Shown here: positions 42,637 to 53,234 of the stretch, piece after piece
How positions within the stretch are numbered: the stretch's first letter is position 1
How the letters are laid out: every line of letters starts with the position of its first letter
From: Cladophialophora immunda
Lineage: Eukaryota > Ascomycota > Eurotiomycetes > Chaetothyriales > Herpotrichiellaceae
Length of the DNA: 64,000 nt
Assembly: GCF_000835495.1 (NCBI RefSeq)
Contig: NW_015622542.1
Span: 3,618,485 to 3,682,484, forward strand
Direction of reading: 5' to 3'
The notes under the pieces: model-generated
Told to the model about the DNA's origin: nothing
Seen by the model: only the letters and a program-made list of their open reading frames with translations
Database searches by the model: none
Position numbers and translations under genes: made by a program

Positions 42637-44259
42637 TCACTTTGCGCGTCGGATATACCATCTCGACCTGGTCCCTTCTTCGAGCTCGACAATAACTTTT
42701 GACGGTGATTGATGCTGTGTTTTCTGTTTTGCTTCCATATTGACATGTTCGTGCGCTGCGCCGTTGCTGCATCTCGATTTGCTTTTGTTCGCGTCGACGC
42801 CGTTGTTACCATTTTCGCTTGACCTTTCTTTTGGATCCTGTTTAACATCTGCCTCTGCAGACGTAGCGATCTCTTCGTCATTTATTTTGATGATGATGTC
42901 CCTGATGGGTGGTGTCTTGGGACCAGCTGCTTCGGTCGCTTTCGGGCGTATCTGGAGAGATCCCTCGGTTTTCGCGGGCGGCGAACTGGCATTTCTCTCT
43001 TCAGGCATGGCTTGCTCTTTGTTGGAACTCGGCTTCTTTGTAAACGGATCCTTCGTGGTTAAGGACTTTTCACTGGACCACAGCTTCTCCTTCAACGCTT
43101 CTTCCCAGCCTGCCCGGCGAGCAATTTCTTCCAAGACCAGGTCACACTCGCCCAAAAGTTCAATGTCAACCTTGACCCCTTCCCGCTGGCAACGGTCCTT
43201 ACTTATCCATATCTGTGGCACTGTTACAGGGATGTTGAGGAGCATTTCATTGACAGGCTCGACTTTCAGAGATGTGCCAACGATGACGAGCAGGTCCACT
43301 TTGCTTTTGTCAATTTTCAGTCGAGGAGCGTAAGAGTCAGCTATGTCCTCGCCGAAGAAGGTCATGTCCGGTTTGAGCAGGCCCTTGGGAAAATCAGTTT
43401 TCGCCGCTGAATCTTCGGAGTCCGTATCTTCGAATTCGTCCCGCTTGCGTTTCTTTTTGCCGCTGCGTCCGCGGTGCTTGGTGCTAGCTCTGGGTTTTGG
43501 ACCCCCGTCGGCGAGGGTGCATTTACAATAGGGCACTCCTCCCGCCCGCACAACAGGCATGTACTTCCTGGCTGTCGTCCGTTTCCCACAGCTCATGCAG
43601 GTGGCGGTTGCCAACGTGCCATGACATTGGATCAATTTCGAGGGTGAGACACCGGCAGCAAGCTCTAGTCCATCAATGTTTTGGGTGTAATTGGTCAAAA
43701 GCTTCCCCTTTGATTGCAACATAGAGATGAAGGCGTGCGTTAAACTGTATTTTGGAACTAGAGGAGCAGAAATATCATGCGCTGGCTTGCTCGGATCGAC
43801 GGCCCTGTCAGCGGGCACAAGGCCCTGCATTTTCGGAAACACCTTTGCAGCCTGTTTGAAAAACTCTTCGGGGTCGGCTTTGAAATTGTCGATGTGGAAA
43901 AGTTCCTGTGGATCATCATATACCGAGTCAACGAGCAGGTTGTAAACACCGTTAGCAGAACGAAAATCGGGTACTCCCAACGAAGTCGAAATGCCAGCGC
44001 CCGTCAAGACAATGATGTTTTTCGAGGATTTGAGGAGTGAAACGGCATGATCCAGCGTATAATACTGATTCAAGCGGGGTCGGATTTGTGGAACTCTCTT
44101 CGCGGGGGAAGAGAGTCGTCGGGGTGGGAGGGATGACGCTCTGTCCATGTTTAATTGATGAATACGCAGTAGCTTAGAAGGCGATGGCCGATCGGGTGAA
44201 ATGTCGAAGTAAGAGTTGCCATCTCGAGGGGCAGGGGAGTGAGGTGCTGAAGTGGCCAT
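42637..44259 (-). CDS. Class I sirtuin (Sir2/Hst1-like NAD-dependent deacetylase)
   Basis: A single exon of 540 aa; the first ATG in frame is at 44259 (MATSAPHSPAP). NAD-binding motifs GAGISTSLGVPDFRSANGVY, TNYTQNIDGLE and the catalytic His in QCHGTLATATC are all present. The zinc module is CMSC, 20 residues, then CKC, so the second pair has C-x-C spacing. A basic, acidic-flanked insert with KKKRKR (a likely nuclear signal) follows before GLLKPDMTFFGE. The C-terminal 200 residues are disordered and charged. Nuclear histone or protein deacetylation and silencing are family inferences. It is divergent from DNA2. Confidence 0.9.
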   Translation of the reverse strand: MATSAPHSPAPRDGNSYFDISPDRPSPSKLLRIHQLNMDRASSLPPRRLSSPAKRVPQIRPRLNQYYTLDHAVSLLKSSKNIIVLTGAGISTSLGVPDFRSANGVYNLLVDSVYDDPQELFHIDNFKADPEEFFKQAAKVFPKMQGLVPADRAVDPSKPAHDISAPLVPKYSLTHAFISMLQSKGKLLTNYTQNIDGLELAAGVSPSKLIQCHGTLATATCMSCGKRTTARKYMPVVRAGGVPYCKCTLADGGPKPRASTKHRGRSGKKKRKRDEFEDTDSEDSAAKTDFPKGLLKPDMTFFGEDIADSYAPRLKIDKSKVDLLVIVGTSLKVEPVNEMLLNIPVTVPQIWISKDRCQREGVKVDIELLGECDLVLEEIARRAGWEEALKEKLWSSEKSLTTKDPFTKKPSSNKEQAMPEERNASSPPAKTEGSLQIRPKATEAAGPKTPPIRDIIIKINDEEIATSAEADVKQDPKERSSENGNNGVDANKSKSRCSNGAAHEHVNMEAKQKTQHQSPSKVIVELEEGTRSRWYIRRAK

Positions 44260-44892
44260 CGTTGCCACGATCAAACGGGCTGCGTAAACCGAGTGGTTGA
44301 GAGATATTCAGCGTTGAGTCTGGGCGTTGTCCCTTTCAAGTCTTCGATTGCAAGAACAAGAGATTCCGACTGACAGCATTCAGGCTTCGCATGGTGCATG
44401 GTCATCTGGGTAAGGCTGAAGAGTCTGTGCGTCCGGGGCGGCAGTGGAAGTTGCAGATCTCGAAGATTCGAAACGGGGACAATTGAGTCATGACTGTCGA
44501 CCAATACACAGGCGCTCGGGGTCGAAAAAGTGTCAGAGCAGTTTTCTCCTGGGGTGCATGCACAATGTTTAAGGCAGAGAGGTCTTTGACAATTGCTGAG
44601 TCTGCCTGAGCTGACCAAAGAGTACGGAGTAGGGGGGCGCATGTGGTTCGAGCGTCTCCTGAGCCTTGAGGCTGTGCCCTTTCTTGGAGGGCACGATATG
44701 ACATCATGGCGCAGAGAAGCACGTGCCCACGCTTCTCGACGCGCTTCCCACCTGAACGCGACTTGGGCCGTTGTGTGGGTTGTGTCGACCTTTCGTCCAC
44801 CATGCTCCACCACAACATCGAGGAATCGTCCAGTTTTTCTATCATCTATCACACTCCATGACCGATACCAGAACTCCATTTCCCCTAACATT
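44260..44892. promoter_or_regulatory. Shared divergent promoter region, sirtuin / DNA2
   Basis: 633 nt between two start codons. Contains TACGGAGTA (44623-44631) and two ACGCG-type boxes, ACGCGC at 44739-44744 and AACGCGA at 44755-44761, about 130-150 nt from the DNA2 start. ACGCG cores are known targets of MBF-type G1/S factors in yeasts, which would suit a replication gene. That reading is inference. Confidence 0.4.
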
Positions 44893-47800
44893 ATGCCCTC
44901 CGGCCCATTTGGCGTGTCATCGCAATCGAGGAGAAAGCTCAAAGCTTTTGCATTCGACGAAAGACTGCTGGGCGGAGACGAAGACAAGGAGAATCAATCG
45001 GATCAGAATGCTATCACAAACCCCAACTCAGATGACTGTGACCGTCAGGACGAGGTCCCCGAGCCTAGAGTCCCTCATACACCCGCAGTGCGCATTCCCA
45101 TCGAAGACCTCATTGCAAATACCGAAGATGCATACAATTGCGCTCCACCGATAGGGACGCCCAAAGACCACGTTCTCTGGCAGACACACCCGGACAGCTC
45201 AGACGCCTCAGCAGTAGCTGGCGCCACGCACAGAAGCAGAAAACGCGCTCACAGTTCCTCACCCTCCTCCTCACAACAGCTCTCCGCACACAAGGATGCC
45301 TTGAATCTTGACACCCTCAACAAGTCCCTCCGCACTCCCAACAATGATCCCACACAAGATCTCTGGAACAGGTACACAACCGCCAATGGATTGAAGAAAG
45401 ACGGGAAAGAGCCCACTTTGCCTGCATATGTCCATTTACTTCCTTCATCCCCTCAAACACCGAGCACTACCAGTAAGGACAGCGGCTTGAGACGAACACA
45501 CAGCTGCGGGGTTGAATGGCCCACGTCAAAAGCGAAGCGCCGAAGGGTAGAGACGACCCAGCATCACAGCCGCACTAAAGAGCTATTTGCCGCTTCCCGC
45601 AAGGAGATTCTGCGCCGTGATCTTTCCAATAATACTCGAGTTGGTCTTCTGCTTGACAGAATCCAGGAGAGTTTGACCAGGAAGGCCGATGCTGCCGAAA
45701 GCCCCTCAAGTTCCTCGCCACTTCCAGACAGACGCTCGCAGGCATTTGTTTCGCCAACGAAGCCTCCGAACAGAACCAGGCAAAGGTCCGCTGGTCCAGC
45801 AGACGCAGCTCACGCTCCCCGAATAGCTCATTCACCAGAGACTGTGGTCCCGACCGAAACATTGTCATCGTTTGAATTCAGCGACGATGGTCTCGATGTT
45901 GAAGCTTTCGAATGTGTTGAACGGGCCCTCGAACAGGTCGAGGCGAAGATCGAAATAACCCAGACTGAACCAGATCGCAAAGTGGACTGGCCGAGTACGC
46001 GGCCGAGTGCTCAATACCACGATAAGGTTGGAACCCTCCAGCTTGATGGATTCGGAGACCAAAACGAGAGGCAACGAAATGAGAATCAAAAGCCACTCCA
46101 GTCGGGTGTTGCTGCAGAATTTGATGAATTTGATGATGATGACGATGACGATGAAGAATTGATGAATGAGATGCTTGATCTTGCTGCACAGTATGATTCG
46201 CAGTCGCAGGCCGTTGCAGCCGATCCACAAGCCTTTGCGAAGCCTACTTCAGCGACCAATCCACAATCCAAGCACCTTGAAACACTCGATGAGTTTGAAG
46301 ACGTATTTGATGACGATGATGAGCTCTGGGAGGACATTGCCAATGCGACCTATGGAAAAAGCAGGACACCAATTACATCCAAGGATCATGTACGTTCTTA
46401 ATAGATTCCAATCTGATGATGCGCATGCTGATAGAGTGAATAGAGATCAATTGACAATCGAGCCATCAAACGTTATCTCGTAGTGGAGGTCTTTGAGAGT
46501 GAGTATGAGTACAAGCCCGGCCGCAAAAGACCTGAAAAAGTATAGCCCCCCTTCTTTCGCCAATCTCTGAGCACTGACCGGATTTAGATGCTTTCAGTCA
46601 AAGATGAGAGATCTAGCATGTGCTATATTATCCTGTTACGGGAATCCTGGTACGATACCAGATGCATCAAAGGATCTTATGTTCACGTCATTGGCCAATT
46701 TGATCTCACGGGCCAGTGCATCGTCAACGATGCCGACAACATGGTCATTATCCATCCTGACCATCTCATTTCCTCAACTGTGGTCGGAGATTCCTTCACC
46801 TGTATGCGGCGTGCCGTGCTCCAAGACAGAGTAAAAGCCACCAGCGCAGCGAGTCAGCCTCAGGTTTACGGCCACATCCTGCACGAAGTGTTCGGGCGTG
46901 CTTTACAGATAAACAGATGGGATATCCAGTCCTTCAGAGAGATCATTGACAAGATTCTTCCTTCTTACGTCGAATCGCTGTATGAAATCGGCGTTCGACT
47001 GCATGAAGCAACGGAATATCTTCTTGGAAAGACACCGGAACTGATGGCATGGGCTAGTGTTTTCGTCGGCGACACTTTGTCACTAGATGCTCTCATCCGT
47101 GACCGAAATGGCCTTCTCGTTCCCGCCTCCATTAATAAGTTGCTTGAACTCGAAGAACATATCTGGTCGCCTATGTACGGTCTCAAAGGCAACATCGACG
47201 CCACAGTTCAAGCACAGATGAAGCTGCCGAATGAACAATCAGCCAGGACTCTGCTAGTGCCCTTCGAGCTGAAGACCGGTAAGAAGGACAATGTGGAGCA
47301 GCACCGTGTGCAAACAGCACTTTATACTCTGCTCTTATCAGACAGATACGATATCACTGTGACATGCGGCGTTCTCTACTACCTGGAAACCTCCAAAACA
47401 TACAGGGTTGAAGGCATCAGAAACGAGATACGCCACATGATCATCCAGCGAAATGAACTGGCATGCTATGTTCACGACAAGTTAGCTTTGCCACCCATGA
47501 TCAAGAAACAACACCTCTGCAAAAGCTGCTATTCAAAGGCGGCTTGTTTCACCTACCACAAGCTGTCCGAAAATGGCACCGCAGAAACCAGTGGTCTGGG
47601 GGAGAAGTTCAACGAAGTTGTCGGCCACCTGTCACCGGCGCACCAGTCTTTCTTCAAAAAGTGGGATGATTTGCTCACGAAGGAAGAGCGTGATTCCATG
47701 AAATTCCGCCGCGAGCTCTGGACAATGTTGAGTTCAGAGCGCGAAACACTTGGACGCTGCTTTTCAGAGGTAGTCATTCAGCCTGGATCAGCCCTTGAAA

Positions 47801-50076
47801 ATGCTGAAGGCTCCAAGATCAACCGATTCGAGTACACCTTTGTCAAGCATACGCACCGCCCCGGCTTCTCCTTCAGGGATTCACAGATCACCACCGGGGA
47901 GCCAATTGTGATATCGGACGAGAGAGGACATTTCAACTTCGCAGCCGGTTTCGTCACCAATGTACAACCTAGTAGGGTGGTGGTAGTGGTAGACCGGAAA
48001 CTCGAACGCGCACAAAAGAAATTGGAAGGCTTCGACCCTGTGGCCAACCAAGTATTTTCTGGTCGTATGGATGTAGCTAACAACAGCAACTCCCAGACTT
48101 CACAACGCGACGAACCCATCCTCTATCGGATCGACAAGGATGAATTTGCGAACGGCATGGCTACGGCAAGGAACAATATCCTTCGCATGATGGAAAAGGA
48201 TCTCTGGCGAGCCCGAGAGCTTCGTCAGTTGATCATCGAGAACAGGCATCCAGAGTTCACGGTCCCTTCAACCGCTTACACTCTATCTGGACCTGCTTCA
48301 CAACAGAATCTTAATGCTGATCAGCAACGAGCCATTGAGAAGGTGATGAGTGCCAAAGATTATGCCCTCGTCCTCGGAATGCCAGGCACGGGGAAAACCA
48401 CAACTATTGCTCACATCATCCGCGCGCTTGTGTCACAAGGCAAATCAGTCCTTCTTGCCTCGTACACACATACTGCTGTGGACAATATCCTGTTGAAAAT
48501 CAAGGGTGATAACATCCCCGTCCTGCGGATTGGAGCTGTCAACAAAGTGCATCCTGAGGTGCAGTCTTTTGCAGATATCTCAGGGATCCCCAAACGCACG
48601 ACCGAAGAGCTTCACGTGTCGTGGCACGAAAGTAAGGTTGTGGCAACTACTTGCCTTGGTGTCAACCATGGCATTTTCAATGCCCGGACATTTGACTACT
48701 GCATCGTGGATGAAGCTTCTCAGATCACATTGCCGGTGTGCTTGGGACCGATTCGCATGGCCAGGACTTTTATTCTCGTGGGTGACCACTACCAGCTACC
48801 ACCTCTCGTCCAGAATAAACAGGCTTTGGAGGGCGGTCTAGATGTGAGTCTGTTCAAGTTATTGTCTGATGCGCAGCCAGACTCTGTGGTCAACCTGGAA
48901 CACCAATACCGTATGGCGGAGGACATCATGCTTCTGTCCAAAGAACTTGTCTATTCAGGCCGAATCAAATGTGGTAATGAAGCTGTTGCCAGACGGATGC
49001 TTGACATCCCAGACCTTGATGGCGGGATGGCTGCGCATCATTTCACAGCGTCTGCCCTGGCAAAGACCAGCAATCACAGTACGCAGACAGTTTGCCTCGC
49101 CACCCCCAGCTGCTGGCTCCGACGCGCACTCTCGCCTTCTTCTCGCTGCCTCTTCCTCGACACTGACAGTTCCACACCCAGAGGTCTGGCACGAGAAACC
49201 GTGGCAGGTGCCCGAATCACCAACACAATCGAATCAATCCTTACAGCACAGCTGGTCACCGCCTTAATTCACTCCGGCGTCGCAGCCCGATCCATTGGGG
49301 TAATCACCTTCTACCGTTCTCAACTTGCACTCCTAAAGAGCGACGTGAAAGCCCTCGCTGGCTCTGTTGCGTCAGGCGAGGTGGAAATGCATACCGCCGA
49401 CAAATATCAGGGCCGAGACAAGGAGGTTGTGATATTGAGCTGTGTGAGGAGTAACGAGAACAACCACGTCGGAGACCTTCTCAAAGATTGGCGACGAGTG
49501 AACGTTGCAATCACGAGGGCAAGGAGTAAGCTGCTGCTCGTGGGAAGTAGGAGCACTTTGGAAGGAAGTGATGTGCCCATCTTACACGGCTTGACAAGGA
49601 TTATGGGGGAGAAGGGGTGGATCTTGGAACTGCCAGGTAAAGCTTGTGAGACGCATTACTTCGAGAGTGCGATCACTCAGGCCAACAACGGTGCTACGCA
49701 GAAGTGTAGTGTTGCTGGACTTTTTGGTGTGGAAGAAGCGAGCAGTTCACCTCTATCACCATCATCAAAGAAGCAAAAGCGATCGATTCGGCAGACGAGC
49801 GAGAATAACTACAGCAATAAGAGTCCTGAGAAGAAGCAGAAGCGAAGCCCCTTCAGAAAGCCGGACAAGGTTGTGAGAGGGACTGCACTGGTCGGTGGCC
49901 CTGATGGCGGTCTGCGGAAGTTCTTGGATAAACGACCTGTCTTACGGGATGTTTTGGGTGAGCTCATCAGCGGTGGCTACGAAAAAGACTTGGACAAGGA
50001 GAACATCCGCCTCGATGCAGATATGGATATGGACATGGATGCAGATTTCGACCTTGCGGATTTTGGAGTATACTGA
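44893..50076 (+). CDS. DNA2: DNA replication helicase/nuclease Dna2
   Basis: Three exons (44893-46389, 46444-46498, 46598-50076) give 1676 aa. The introns are 54 nt (GTACGT...TAG) and 99 nt (GTGAGT...CAG). The N-terminus is long and disordered with acidic Asp runs. The RecB-like nuclease has VPFELKTGK and Fe-S cysteines: one in SFTCMRRAV (about 585) and three in LCKSCYSKAACF (about 824). The superfamily 1 helicase has Walker A GMPGTGKTTTIAH (about 1112), VDEAS, GDHYQLPPLV, QGRDKEVVILSC and VNVAITRARSKLLLVGS. It processes long Okazaki flaps and DNA ends. The C-terminal tail is basic then acidic (MDMDADFDLADF). The ATG at 46588 belongs to the second intron. Confidence 0.95.
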
Positions 50077-50738
50077 AAGCACGGCAATGCAGCGAGTGGA
50101 AGTTATGGAGTTCAGGGAGTGTTATTCGGACGTTGGCTCATCTGGAATTTAGATTATTCAGGATAAAGTCTTCTGAAGCTTTGGGGCCACATCACAACAG
50201 GTTGGACAAAAGCACCATCATGAGGTATGGCATATTTGTGTGGGTTTGGAGCGAGGTTGTAGCATAATTGCCTCGTAGAGATGCGAGGGAGGGCTACGAA
50301 GAGAGCCGAAGATCAGCAATTGAATGAGAGGTTGATGGTGAATACGTGCTATACCGGACGCAGAGAAGAATGTGCTGGAGAAACCTTTGAAGTCATGGTA
50401 TTCCTGGTATCAGTGGCTTCTCGAGCGCTGCAGCCTGATACATGCCACGCTAAACCCGCTTTGGATGTTAATATCGCGTTTGTTTCGCAGCCTCGGCCAC
50501 TTCAACCCCCAAGGCTCCCACCTCCCTTGCAGTTCTTACTTTCTCAAAATTGGTAGCATTTCTGTCGCTACTTTGAAGAATCCTTTGACTTGCAGCTCAC
50601 GCCTCTGGCCAGAACTGAAGACCTTGCTTCTGTCCCAGAATTATTGTGTTGCTTGGGTCCCCCTAGAGCCTCGTTTGCAACATGCTTGTCAAGGCGATAC
50701 CTCGCTAGGTAACTTCAGGATAACCAGCGCCTAACAAT
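50077..50738. other. Intergenic between DNA2 and tubulin cofactor E
   Basis: About 660 nt between tandem genes, holding a terminator region and a promoter by position only. No specific element is recognised. Confidence 0.45.
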
Positions 50739-53075
50739 ATGGCCGACCATGAAGTTTATATTGGGCAACGCCGCAGCTACGGGGGCGCACTATGCACTGT
50801 GCGGTATCGTGGTCCTCTTTCCAATACGAAAGGCGAATGGCTGGGGATCGAATGGGACGACCCTAGCCGTGGGAAACACAACGGGCAACACGAGGGTCAA
50901 CAGATTTTTCAATGTCTGTCGCCCTCCCCAACAGCTGCCTCTTTCTTGAGGCCTTCCCGCAATCCAGACCCAGAACGGGCGCTTCTCGAGGCAATCAAGT
51001 TCAAGTATGCACCCGTCAACAATTTAAGGGCCAATGCCGCCTCTGCCCGTGAGGTGGACGACATGATTGAGATATCAGGAAAGGTGGTGGAAGAAGTTGG
51101 CTTTGAACGAATTCAGAAGCAATTATCAGTCCTGGCCGATCTCAAGATTGTCCTCGTCGACGAGTTAGTGGTTTCAGGCATCGCCAGACATGGCTCTTCG
51201 ACTCAGCACATTCGCAATGCGCAGCTCGAACTTGAACGCACGTGTCCAAACATTGTTGAACTAGACCTGGGTTGGAACATCATCGAAACCTGGCAAGACA
51301 TTGTGGACATGTGCGTGCCGTTTCGGAAATTGAAGATCTTGAAAGCGGGCGGACTGCGCTTGAGGGACTTTGAAGCCGACTATTCGCAGGAACCTCATCC
51401 TTTTGAGAACGTCGAGGAGTTGCATCTCAACGAGTGTCTTCTCACTTCAAGACAGATCATCGACATTCTCTTTCCGAAAGGACAATGTGCCTTTCCTTCC
51501 TTGAAGACGTTATCGCTCTCCCTGAACGAGCTGGACTCCTTTGAGATAAACGGCACGACGGGGGTTGGCCAATGTCCGGATTTGACCACGTTGATACTCG
51601 ACAATAACCGATTTGCAGACCTATCTTCTTTACCCGTCCTCTTGACTTTGTTTCCATGCCTCAAGACACTGTCGTTCCAGGGAAACACAATATCTGATCT
51701 AGGCCTTGACACTTCTGGCGCCCCTAGACCTTCCAGCATCCCCAACCTCGAAACCCTGAATCTGGCCAACAACAAGATCCGAGATTACTCGTTTGTCAAC
51801 AGTCTTCCAAGCCTATTCCCTAGCCTCATTTCGCTGCGTATTTCACGGAATCCATTGTACGAACCAACCAAATCCTCAGACGAGTCACCGGCGCCTTCTT
51901 CTGGCCCTCGGCACCAGCAACAGGCTCAGAGCACAACATCGGACTCTACTTCGTACTACCTGACGCTGGCGCGGATCCCCAATCTCAAATCCCTGAACTA
52001 TACGACTATCACGCCGCGGGACAGAGAAGAAGGCGAGATCTATTACCTCTCGATCGCGGAGAAGGAACTGCGACCCCTGCTCCAGCGAAGCACGGGTAAG
52101 CGGCCGCCAGACCAAGTGTCTGAAACGTCACCACGTCTCTCGCCTCAAGAGACGGTCGAGCTGGCCCGGAAAGCCCACCCCCTCTACTCCCGGCTCTGCG
52201 AACAGTACGACCGCGAGGACATTCTCCTCCGGTACCTCCAACCGCAGTCGTCGGCGAAACCGCCCTCTTCAGACTTATCCCAGGACAAGTCCGACTTCGA
52301 CGCCTACGCTCCCGGCACGCTCGGCTCCCGCCTCGTGGACGCCCACTTCTACATCCCTCCCGCTCGCGCGTCTGCCGCGACGCCCGAGCCATTCCACCGC
52401 TTCCTCCCGACGACCATCTCCGTGTACCGCCTGAAATCTCTGCTGGCGCGGCACTTCGGCCTCCCACCGCTGCAGTTCAGGCTGGTCTACGAGTCGCATG
52501 AATATGACCCCGTCGAGCCGATCACCAGCACCAGGAACCCGGCTGCGGGCACGGGCGATGGCAAAAACGCGTGGGAGGCGTGGGGCAACTGGGACGTCGA
52601 CGGGGACGAGAGCGTAGATGATGGCAGTGATGGTAGCGTCAGCGCTAGCAATGGCGATGGCGATGGCGATGGCGATGGCGATGGCGATGGCGATGGCGAT
52701 GGCGAAGGCGAAGGCGATGGCGAAGGCGATGGTGGCGAGCAAGAACCGGGCCAGGGGAACCATCCCCGCCACCTGTCGTCCGCTGCAGTCGACCACGGAC
52801 ACCTGCTGGACGACCGAGAGGCCCAATCCACGACGGCTTCCATGCCGATGTACATCACGCGCCAGGGCAACCGGTTCAAGAAGCGCGAGACCGAGATCCT
52901 CGACGGGATGCGCCCGTGGGGGGATTTTCTAGACCTTGATGACGGTCACGGCCACGGCCACGGCCACGGTCATGGTCACGGTTTGCAGCTGGGAGGGACC
53001 CATGCCGACCACTGGAGCAGGACGAGGAAGGTAGAGGTCCGTGTTGAACCGCATGGGACGGTAGAAACCAATTGA
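50739..53075 (+). CDS. Tubulin-folding cofactor E (CAP-Gly / LRR / Ubl-like)
   Basis: A single exon of 778 aa. The N-terminal CAP-Gly domain reads GEWLGIEWDDPSRGKHNG, with HN where the textbook GKNDG has ND. A leucine-rich repeat block follows, about residues 160-380 (ELDLGWNIIETW, TLILDNNRFADL, TLNLANNKIRDY). The C-terminal part, about 545-610, looks Ubl-like (ISVYRLKSLLARHFGLPPLQF) and is interrupted by a Gly-Asp repeat and later a Gly-His repeat. The family (Pac2, Alp21, TBCE) handles alpha-tubulin in dimer assembly. Most orthologues are shorter (about 500-600 aa); the excess comes from low-complexity inserts. Confidence 0.88.
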   Translation: MADHEVYIGQRRSYGGALCTVRYRGPLSNTKGEWLGIEWDDPSRGKHNGQHEGQQIFQCLSPSPTAASFLRPSRNPDPERALLEAIKFKYAPVNNLRANAASAREVDDMIEISGKVVEEVGFERIQKQLSVLADLKIVLVDELVVSGIARHGSSTQHIRNAQLELERTCPNIVELDLGWNIIETWQDIVDMCVPFRKLKILKAGGLRLRDFEADYSQEPHPFENVEELHLNECLLTSRQIIDILFPKGQCAFPSLKTLSLSLNELDSFEINGTTGVGQCPDLTTLILDNNRFADLSSLPVLLTLFPCLKTLSFQGNTISDLGLDTSGAPRPSSIPNLETLNLANNKIRDYSFVNSLPSLFPSLISLRISRNPLYEPTKSSDESPAPSSGPRHQQQAQSTTSDSTSYYLTLARIPNLKSLNYTTITPRDREEGEIYYLSIAEKELRPLLQRSTGKRPPDQVSETSPRLSPQETVELARKAHPLYSRLCEQYDREDILLRYLQPQSSAKPPSSDLSQDKSDFDAYAPGTLGSRLVDAHFYIPPARASAATPEPFHRFLPTTISVYRLKSLLARHFGLPPLQFRLVYESHEYDPVEPITSTRNPAAGTGDGKNAWEAWGNWDVDGDESVDDGSDGSVSASNGDGDGDGDGDGDGDGDGEGEGDGEGDGGEQEPGQGNHPRHLSSAAVDHGHLLDDREAQSTTASMPMYITRQGNRFKKRETEILDGMRPWGDFLDLDDGHGHGHGHGHGHGLQLGGTHADHWSRTRKVEVRVEPHGTVETN
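52651..52732 (+). repeat. In-frame GATGGC hexanucleotide repeat (Gly-Asp)
   Basis: About 13 units of GATGGC with some GAAGGC variants. It encodes alternating Gly and Asp/Glu inside the tubulin cofactor E gene. The 6-nt unit means expansion or contraction keeps the frame. Confidence 0.9.
52944..52981 (+). repeat. In-frame GGCCAC-type repeat (Gly-His)
   Basis: About six units of GGYCAY encode alternating Gly and His near the C-terminus of the same protein. Alternating Gly-His runs can bind divalent metals; that is a general property, not shown here. Confidence 0.85.
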
Positions 53076-53234
53076 TCACAATGTGTCTGGGACAGAGAGA
53101 GCTCCCGATGCTTTTTGCAGAATTACTTTTTTTCCTTTTGGTACAGTAGAGTAGATAGACGGTGCTTGCTTGGAGAGACCAACAAAGCCGATGTTCGCAC
53201 GATCGATCTTCAAATGAGACCTCCCATACGCGTC

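Noticed and set aside
44260..44274. Earlier start for the sirtuin at 44274
   Set aside because: The codon is TTG. The first ATG is at 44259.
46588..46597. ATG at 46588 as the start of a separate helicase gene
   Set aside because: The frame continues DNA2. Using the TTTCAG acceptor that ends at 46597 joins exon 2 to exon 3 in frame, so this ATG lies in the second intron.
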